From contig CAJWBT010000046.1 in assembly GCA_913020235.1 (NCBI GenBank), forward strand, positions 1 through 10,633: 10,633 bases of DNA, read 5' to 3'. Source of the DNA: an uncultured Chloroflexota bacterium (GTDB lineage Bacteria; Chloroflexota; Dehalococcoidia; UBA3495). The translations under genes and the position numbers were made by a program. How positions within the stretch are numbered: position 1 is the first letter of the stretch; each line of letters opens with the position of its first letter. Positions 6,181 through 10,633 of the stretch are shown piece by piece. The notes under the pieces were generated by a model that ran no database searches, was not told the DNA's origin, and was given only the letters and a program-made list of their open reading frames with translations.

Positions 6181-6539
6181 GGGACAGGTGCCTTCAGAAT
6201 GGTGGGCACGGCGCCAGGGGGAACGGCTGAGTGCGGGCGTCCCCGGTTTCGGAGCCTATCCGCATACCTGCCACCGTGGTTCGACGGGTCCGGTTTCGTC
6301 GCGACCCCCGATAGAATCAGAGTTCACCACAATCGTGGAGATTCTGTTCGTCCTGAGCATGTCGAAGGACCGGGACCGGCCTGCATTGAAGTTTTCGGAT
6401 AGGCTCTCAGCCGGTTCTTCCCATGAAATTGCGTTGCTCCCAAAGCACATCCCCTACTGTGGCGCCCCACTTGCTTGGTAGGCGTCTCTAGACACGGATC
6501 GCACGGTGGCGTGGCCATTCTGGCCTGGGAGGTCAATCG
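6181..6539. other. 359-bp intergenic region before the CoA-transferase fusion
   Basis: No credible gene was seen; frames open here are short and unrelated to known families. It holds a REP-like repeat (entered separately). No good -35/-10 pair was found. The last 20 bases contain GGGAGG, seven bases before the ATG at 6540, which is a sound ribosome site for the next gene. Confidence 0.5.
6340..6376. repeat. REP-like dispersed repeat (single copy here)
   Basis: The core TTCGTCCTGAGCATGTCGAA begins at 6347 and is followed by GGAC, so short arms GTCCT (6350-6354) and AGGAC (6366-6370) can pair around an 11-nt loop. From memory, near-identical units (CTGAGC-x-TGTCGAAG) are scattered between genes in many bacterial genomes, including sphingomonads. 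Only one copy is in this window, so the repeat status rests on that recollection. Confidence 0.5.
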
Positions 6540-9110
6540 ATGTCGCGGCGTCCTCTGGAAGGAATACGGGTCTTGGACCTGGGACAGGAAATCTGCGGCC
6601 CTTTCTGCGCAAAGATGTTGGCCGCCCTAGGCGCCCAGGTAGTAAAGGTAGAACCGGTACAGGGTGACGCCGCCCGCCGTCTCGGCCCTTTCCCTGGAGA
6701 TGCGCCTGATCCGGAGCGCAGCGGTCTGTTCCTCTACCTCAATACCGGGAAGCAGGGGGTCACCCTGGACCTCGGCACCGCCAGGGGCCGGGAGGTGTTT
6801 CTGCGCCTGGCGGCCTGGGCGGACGTGGTCGTGGAGAACTCCGGGCCCCAGGTCCTATCCTCTTTGGACCTCAGCTACGAAGTGCTGCGGCAGGCCAACC
6901 CGCGGCTCATCCTCACCTCCATCACACCCTTTGGCCAGAGCGGTCCATACCGTGACCACCGTGCCTCGGAGATAGGCCTCCACGCCATCAGCGGCGAGAT
7001 GTCGGTGGCGGGCTTGCCGCACCAGCCCCTCAAGAAAGGCGGGGAGATCGCTCAGTACCTGGGCGGCCTCAACGGTTTCCTGGGCACCATGGCGGCCCTC
7101 TTCCAGCGCGAGGAGACCGGCCGTGGGCGCCAGGTAGACGTGTCTCTATCCGAGGGCCTCACAGCCATCATCGGGGGCGCCATACGGGAGCAGTCCTATC
7201 TGGGCCAGCCACCCAAACGAAAAGAGGGCATGCCGTGGCCTCAGGGGGTCTATCCCTGCAAGAATGGCTACATGATGAACATGGTCCGAGGGGGATCCAA
7301 CTGGCGGCCGGACTACGCCGCTCTCGTGGGCGAGCCTGCGCTGGCCCGGAAGCCCGCGACGCCTCCAGCCTCCACGCCGTCTGCCTCAACGCCGTCTGCC
7401 TCCACGCCGTCTGATGGAGAGGCCCAGGAGTCTGACGAGTTAGAGGTCCGCTTCATAGCGTGGCTGCAAGCAAATACCAAGGAGCATATCTACCACGAGG
7501 CACAGAAGCGCCGGGTGCCCTTCAGCTACGTGTGTACCGCGCCCGACATTTTGGCCTCCCCGCAGCTGTCTCATCGGGGCTTCCTGGAGCAGGTGGAACA
7601 CCCGGAGGCGGGAACCCTCACGCTTCCGGGCCTGCCCTTTCTCCTAGACGGCGAGCGCTGGCCCCTGGGCCGGGCGCCGCTCCTGGGTGAGCACAACGAG
7701 GCCGTGTACTGCGGGATTCTGGGCCTGAGCAAGCAGGAGGCGCTGCTGCCCGGGCAGCTCGGGGCTGATCACCCCACAGACGAAGCACATCCGATAAGCC
7801 CCGGTGGCCTGGAGAAAGCTGCAGCGGCCGCGGCGCCGGATAGCCTCCCGCTGGAGGGGGTCCGGGTGTTGGACTTCACGCAGGTCTGGTCCGGCCCGAT
7901 GTGCACCACGATACTCGGAGACCTGGGCGCCGAGGTGATCAAGGTAGAGTCCACGTTCCGCGCCGACCCTGAGCGCGGCCCGTTGTCGGTGCCTCCGGAC
8001 CGGTATCGCCGCTACCCCGGCGGCGACCCGGGAGAGCACCCCTACAACCGGGCCGGCCGTTTTAACGAGTACTCCCGCAACAAGCTGGGCATCACCCTGG
8101 ACCTGAAGGACGCCGATTGCCTGGCCATAGCCCGAGACCTGGTGCGCGTCAGCGACATCGTGGTGGAGAACTTCGCCGCCGGCGTCATGGAGCGCCTGGG
8201 CTTGGGCTATGAGGAGTTGAAGCTCCTCCGGCCGGACATCATCCTGCTCGCCCTTCCCGGCTGGGGCTCAACCGGCCCCGAGGCTCACTATGTGGCCTAT
8301 GGCCCGAACCAGGAAGCCATGTCCGGCCTCTCCAGCATCACCGGGTACCCCGGCGGGCCGCCCCTACTGACGGGTGTCTACTACGGCGATCCCACCGGCG
8401 GCACCACCGGGGCGGTTGCCGCTGTGGCGGCCCTCTGGCGCCGGCGCCAGACGGGCAGCGGCATGCACATCGACCTGTCGCAGCGCGAAGCGGTGGCGTC
8501 GGTACTGCCCGAGGTGCTGTTGGAGTACCAGCTCAATGGTCGCGTCCTGACCCCGCAGGGCAACCGCCATCGTTACCTGGCCCCTCACGGTTGCTACCCC
8601 TGCAGGGGCGAAGATTCCTGGATAGTCGTCGCCGTTGCCTCGGACCAGGAGTTCAACCGCCTGTGCCAAGCGATGGGCCGTCCCGAGATGGCCAACGACC
8701 CCCGCTTCTCAACCCTGCCGGCGCGCCTTCAGAACAATGACGAATTGGACGAGTTGGTGGCCGGCTGGACCCGGGAGCAGGAACACTACGCCCTGATGCA
8801 CGCGCTCCAGAGGGCGGGAATCGCCGCGCAGGCCGTCTTGAACACGGCGGAGGTTCTGGACGACCCGCACTACAGGGCTCGCGGCTTCTTCCAGACCATC
8901 GCCCACTCCGAGGCGGGAACCCACCCTCACGTCAGCAGCGCCGCCCGGCTGCCGGAGGCCCCGCTGCCTGTCCGGCGTCCCGCGCCCTGCCTGGGCGAGC
9001 ACAATAGCTGGGTATTGGGCGAACTGATCGGTGCGTCGACGGAGGAGTTGCGGAGGCTGGAGGATGAGGGGAAGATCGGCACGGCACTGGTTCCAGCCAC
9101 CACCGGCTGA
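6540..9110 (+). CDS. tandem two-module CaiB/BaiF (class III) CoA-transferase (856 aa)
   Basis: Class III CoA-transferases move CoA between carboxylic acids through a catalytic Asp-thioester; normal members have about 400 residues. Here two modules are joined. Module 1 covers about 4-405 and begins LEGIRVLDLGQEICGPFCAK. Module 2 covers about 436-845 and begins LPLEGVRVLDFTQVWSGPMC. Both have the matching landmarks: TLDL, VVEN, GxSGP or GSTGP, TGxGxxxDxS, and an end of PLLGEHN or PCLGEHN. An Ala-rich linker (about 428-433) joins them. The nucleophile block (GD...GG in formyl-CoA transferase and methylacyl-CoA racemase) reads YGDPTGG in module 2, Asp617. In module 1 the equivalent stretch reads EIAQYLGG (169-176) with no Asp. 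Module 1 also has an (ASTPS)x3 insert. The modules would likely form the interlocked pair that usual homodimers form, so one active site per chain is inferred. GGGAGG sits seven bases before the ATG. Confidence 0.92.
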   Translation: MSRRPLEGIRVLDLGQEICGPFCAKMLAALGAQVVKVEPVQGDAARRLGPFPGDAPDPERSGLFLYLNTGKQGVTLDLGTARGREVFLRLAAWADVVVENSGPQVLSSLDLSYEVLRQANPRLILTSITPFGQSGPYRDHRASEIGLHAISGEMSVAGLPHQPLKKGGEIAQYLGGLNGFLGTMAALFQREETGRGRQVDVSLSEGLTAIIGGAIREQSYLGQPPKRKEGMPWPQGVYPCKNGYMMNMVRGGSNWRPDYAALVGEPALARKPATPPASTPSASTPSASTPSDGEAQESDELEVRFIAWLQANTKEHIYHEAQKRRVPFSYVCTAPDILASPQLSHRGFLEQVEHPEAGTLTLPGLPFLLDGERWPLGRAPLLGEHNEAVYCGILGLSKQEALLPGQLGADHPTDEAHPISPGGLEKAAAAAAPDSLPLEGVRVLDFTQVWSGPMCTTILGDLGAEVIKVESTFRADPERGPLSVPPDRYRRYPGGDPGEHPYNRAGRFNEYSRNKLGITLDLKDADCLAIARDLVRVSDIVVENFAAGVMERLGLGYEELKLLRPDIILLALPGWGSTGPEAHYVAYGPNQEAMSGLSSITGYPGGPPLLTGVYYGDPTGGTTGAVAAVAALWRRRQTGSGMHIDLSQREAVASVLPEVLLEYQLNGRVLTPQGNRHRYLAPHGCYPCRGEDSWIVVAVASDQEFNRLCQAMGRPEMANDPRFSTLPARLQNNDELDELVAGWTREQEHYALMHALQRAGIAAQAVLNTAEVLDDPHYRARGFFQTIAHSEAGTHPHVSSAARLPEAPLPVRRPAPCLGEHNSWVLGELIGASTEELRRLEDEGKIGTALVPATTG
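7368..7412 (+). repeat. three 15-bp tandem repeats inside the CoA-transferase gene
   Basis: Copies of GCCTCCACGCCGTCT lie at 7368-7382, 7383-7397 (one C-to-A change) and 7398-7412. They are in frame and encode (Ala-Ser-Thr-Pro-Ser)x3, residues 277-291. They lie where single-module relatives, and module 2, carry the DPRF loop, so the insert should be a flexible surface linker. In-frame units of this kind can change copy number by slippage without breaking the gene. Confidence 0.9.
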
Positions 9111-9331
9111 GCGGGTGGATGCCCACCACTGGATTGACCATTGAGCGGCAATTCACGATGCGCCAGGCTGCCCTCAATGGCGCTGGCGCTCCGAACGCTT
9201 TCTGGCGGCTCTTTCCTTGGTGGTGGAGGTGGGCCAAACTAGCCAAGACCATGCACTGCATCGACGGCAACAAATATTCCGAGAGCTTCGGTCACTGACT
9301 AACATTCAAATGTCTACCACCCACCCAGAAA

Positions 9332-9376
9332 AGGGTTTGAGGTGCCCGGGACGAAGTCCCGCGCACCTCAAACCCT
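9332..9376. terminator. 45-nt near-perfect hairpin, possible terminator
   Basis: Arms 9332-9345 and 9363-9376 pair over 14 bp (AGGGTTTGAGGTGC and its exact complement). After one C-C mismatch, 9347-9352 and 9356-9361 pair over 6 bp (CGGGAC/GTCCCG) around a GAA loop. Reading rightward there is no T-run after it; reading leftward it is followed by TTTTC. It sits 221 bp after the CoA-transferase stop. It may be a terminator, an RNA-stabilising stem or a mobile short palindrome. The structure is certain, the role is not. Confidence 0.55.
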
Positions 9377-9489
9377 CCATCAAGGGGAGAGGGGAGCATT
9401 TGGATGAAGCGTGGTATCAGCCGAAGCGAGTGGTCAACGGGACAACAACTGCCCATAACTTTTTGAACGAGGCATTTGGTTGTCCGGGG

Positions 9490-9518
9490 TTGACGCCGAG
9501 GATTGAGGAGCATACATT
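9490..9518 (+). promoter_or_regulatory. sigma70-like promoter for the molybdenum hydroxylase gene
   Basis: TTGACG (9490-9495), exactly 17 bp, then TACATT (9513-9518): 5 of 6 and 4 of 6 matches. The start would be near 9525, leaving about a 68-nt leader before the ATG at 9593. It lies downstream of the long hairpin, so the gene could be transcribed separately from the CoA-transferase. Confidence 0.45.
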
Positions 9519-9592
9519 ACCGGCACTGTGCTGGGACCAATTGTTCCGTTGACCTCGGCCCAAGTGGACCACCCGTCTGTGAGGGAAGTTGT

Positions 9593-10633
9593 ATGACTGC
9601 TACCGTAGATCGAGACAGGGAGAGCCAAGGGAAGTACCGAGTCTTGGGCACCAGACCTGACCGGCGCGACGCTGTGGACAAAGTGACCGGCCGCGCCAAA
9701 TTCGGGTCGGATATCCCGATGGCCGGGGTGCTGCATGGCAAGATTCTCCGGAGTCCTCACGCCCACGCCCGGGTCCGGTCCATCGATACCTGCAGGGCCG
9801 AAGCCCTGCCCGGAGTTACCGCCGTTGCCACCTCCAAGGACTTTCCGATCATCGCGGACCGGAGCATCGACTACTCGGATCTACGAGGGAATGCCCGAGT
9901 GGCGGCGGAGAATATCCTGGCCAATGAGAAGGTGTTCTATGTCGGGCACGCGGTGGCGGCCGTCGCGGCCACCAGTCCCCATATCGCCGAACAGGCCCTG
10001 AAGCTTATCGAAGTGGACTTCGAGGTGCTGCCCGCGGTCGTCACCGTGCATGATGCCCTGAAGGAGGGTGCGCCTCTCCTCCACGATGACATGACCACCA
10101 TGTTTCGCGTTGAGCGGTTCGCCAGCGGCGAAGACACCGGAGCGAGGAGCAACGTGGCCGGCCACATCCAGCACAAGCTGGGTGATGTGGAGAAGGGGTT
10201 CCGGGAGGCCGAAGTATTCGTCGAGCGCGAGTTCCACACTCAAACGGTTCACCAGGGGTTCATCGAGCCCCAGGCATCAACGGCGTCTTGGGGAGCCGAT
10301 GGCCGGGTCACCGTCTGGACCAGCGCTCAGGGCTCCTTCGCTATCCGGACGACGACCGCCGCCGTCCTCGGCCTCCCCGAGTCGATGGTAAAAGTTGTCC
10401 CTATGGAGGTTGGAGGGGGTTTCGGCGCCAAATCCGTCTCCTACCTGGACGCGGTGGCTGCCGTCCTCTCCAGGAAGAGCAACCGTCCGGTCAAGATTGT
10501 GATGAGCCGTGAGGAGGTGTTCAAGGGCGGAGGGCCAGCCTCTGGTACCCATATGCGGGTCAAGATCGGCGCCACCAAGGACGGGCGCATAACCGCGGGC
10601 CATCATTACCTGGCCTATGAAGCGGGGGCCTAC
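9593..10633 (+). CDS. xanthine dehydrogenase/aldehyde oxidase family, molybdopterin-binding subunit (N-terminal 347 residues)
   Basis: The frame is open from ATG 9593 to the window edge, about 45% of the usual 750-800 residues. GAGGGA precedes the start by six bases. The enzyme class hydroxylates or dehydrogenates substrates at a molybdopterin-cytosine-dinucleotide centre, with electrons leaving through FeS and FAD subunits. Residues about 28-155 form the a/b hammerhead domain: DKVTGRAKFGSDI (29-41), HGKILRSPHAHARV (48-61) and VFYVGHAVAAVAA (114-126). The Mo-binding domain then shows RSNVAGH (185-191), HTQTVHQGFIEPQA (215-228), WTSAQGSF (242-249, with the conserved Gln) and VGGGFGAK (273-280), close to the family's GGGFGGK cofactor motif. 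The loop that separates CO dehydrogenases from hydroxylases lies beyond the window, so the substrate is unknown. No small or medium subunit gene precedes it; these may follow. Confidence 0.9.
   Translation, partial: MTATVDRDRESQGKYRVLGTRPDRRDAVDKVTGRAKFGSDIPMAGVLHGKILRSPHAHARVRSIDTCRAEALPGVTAVATSKDFPIIADRSIDYSDLRGNARVAAENILANEKVFYVGHAVAAVAATSPHIAEQALKLIEVDFEVLPAVVTVHDALKEGAPLLHDDMTTMFRVERFASGEDTGARSNVAGHIQHKLGDVEKGFREAEVFVEREFHTQTVHQGFIEPQASTASWGADGRVTVWTSAQGSFAIRTTTAAVLGLPESMVKVVPMEVGGGFGAKSVSYLDAVAAVLSRKSNRPVKIVMSREEVFKGGGPASGTHMRVKIGATKDGRITAGHHYLAYEAGAY

Larger units (their letters stand above)
9111..9592. other. 482-bp intergenic region before the molybdenum hydroxylase gene
   Basis: No credible gene was found. 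A forward frame at 9217-9552 crosses the hairpin and has no recognisable protein features. The region holds a long hairpin (9332-9376) and a promoter candidate (9490-9518), entered separately. There is also a weak 5-bp stem (9114-9118 with 9123-9127) just after the CoA-transferase stop, too short to call a terminator. Confidence 0.55.

Noticed and set aside
7368..7412. Possible CRISPR-like array
   Set aside because: The three units are contiguous, without spacers, and encode an in-frame peptide repeat. No CRISPR array was seen elsewhere in the window.
9217..9552. Plus-strand open frame of 111 codons in the spacer before the molybdenum hydroxylase
   Set aside because: It crosses the long hairpin and the promoter candidate, and shows no protein-like motifs.

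Overview
The window is GC-rich bacterial DNA, dense in genes for acyl-CoA chemistry. No ribosomal or other taxonomic marker is present. Three things together would suit an environmental Chloroflexota genome (Dehalococcoidia/SAR202-like) or a similar lineage: the mix of paralogous acyl-CoA dehydrogenases, class III CoA-transferases and a molybdenum hydroxylase, and two intergenic repeats of a dispersed type. This taxonomic reading is an inference with low confidence.

Layout. The left edge holds the last 63 codons of a plus-strand SDR oxidoreductase. It converges on a minus-strand acyl-CoA dehydrogenase (ACAD) cluster. A 130-bp nested palindrome lies exactly between the two and overlaps the last ACAD stop codon. 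Read in its own direction, the ACAD cluster has a sigma70-like promoter (4738-4710) and a canonical large ACAD (4608-3385). Next come a decayed ACAD fragment in the spacer (about 3256-3044) and a divergent sister of the large ACAD that has lost family motifs (2925-1696). The cluster ends with a smaller ACAD of a second type (1600-464). A divergent control region (4609-5004) carries a good promoter facing right. It drives a PHP-domain protein and a VOC/methylmalonyl-CoA-epimerase-like protein, whose Shine-Dalgarno sequence lies inside the end of the PHP gene.

After a 359-bp spacer with a dispersed repeat comes an 856-residue protein made of two CaiB/BaiF CoA-transferase modules. Only the second module shows the expected catalytic aspartate. 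A 482-bp spacer follows, with a 45-nt hairpin and a promoter candidate. The window then ends inside the molybdopterin-binding subunit of a xanthine-dehydrogenase/aldehyde-oxidase family enzyme (347 residues visible).

How they may work together (inference): the CoA-transferase would activate an organic acid as its CoA ester and the ACADs would desaturate it. The VOC protein could act on a branched or 2-methyl acyl-CoA, and the SDR and molybdenum enzyme could carry out further redox steps. Nothing in the sequence identifies the substrate. No tRNA, rRNA, CRISPR array, transposase or phage gene was seen. The items most worth a second look are the half-dead CoA-transferase fusion, the degenerating ACAD series, the convergent palindrome and the PHP-VOC pair.
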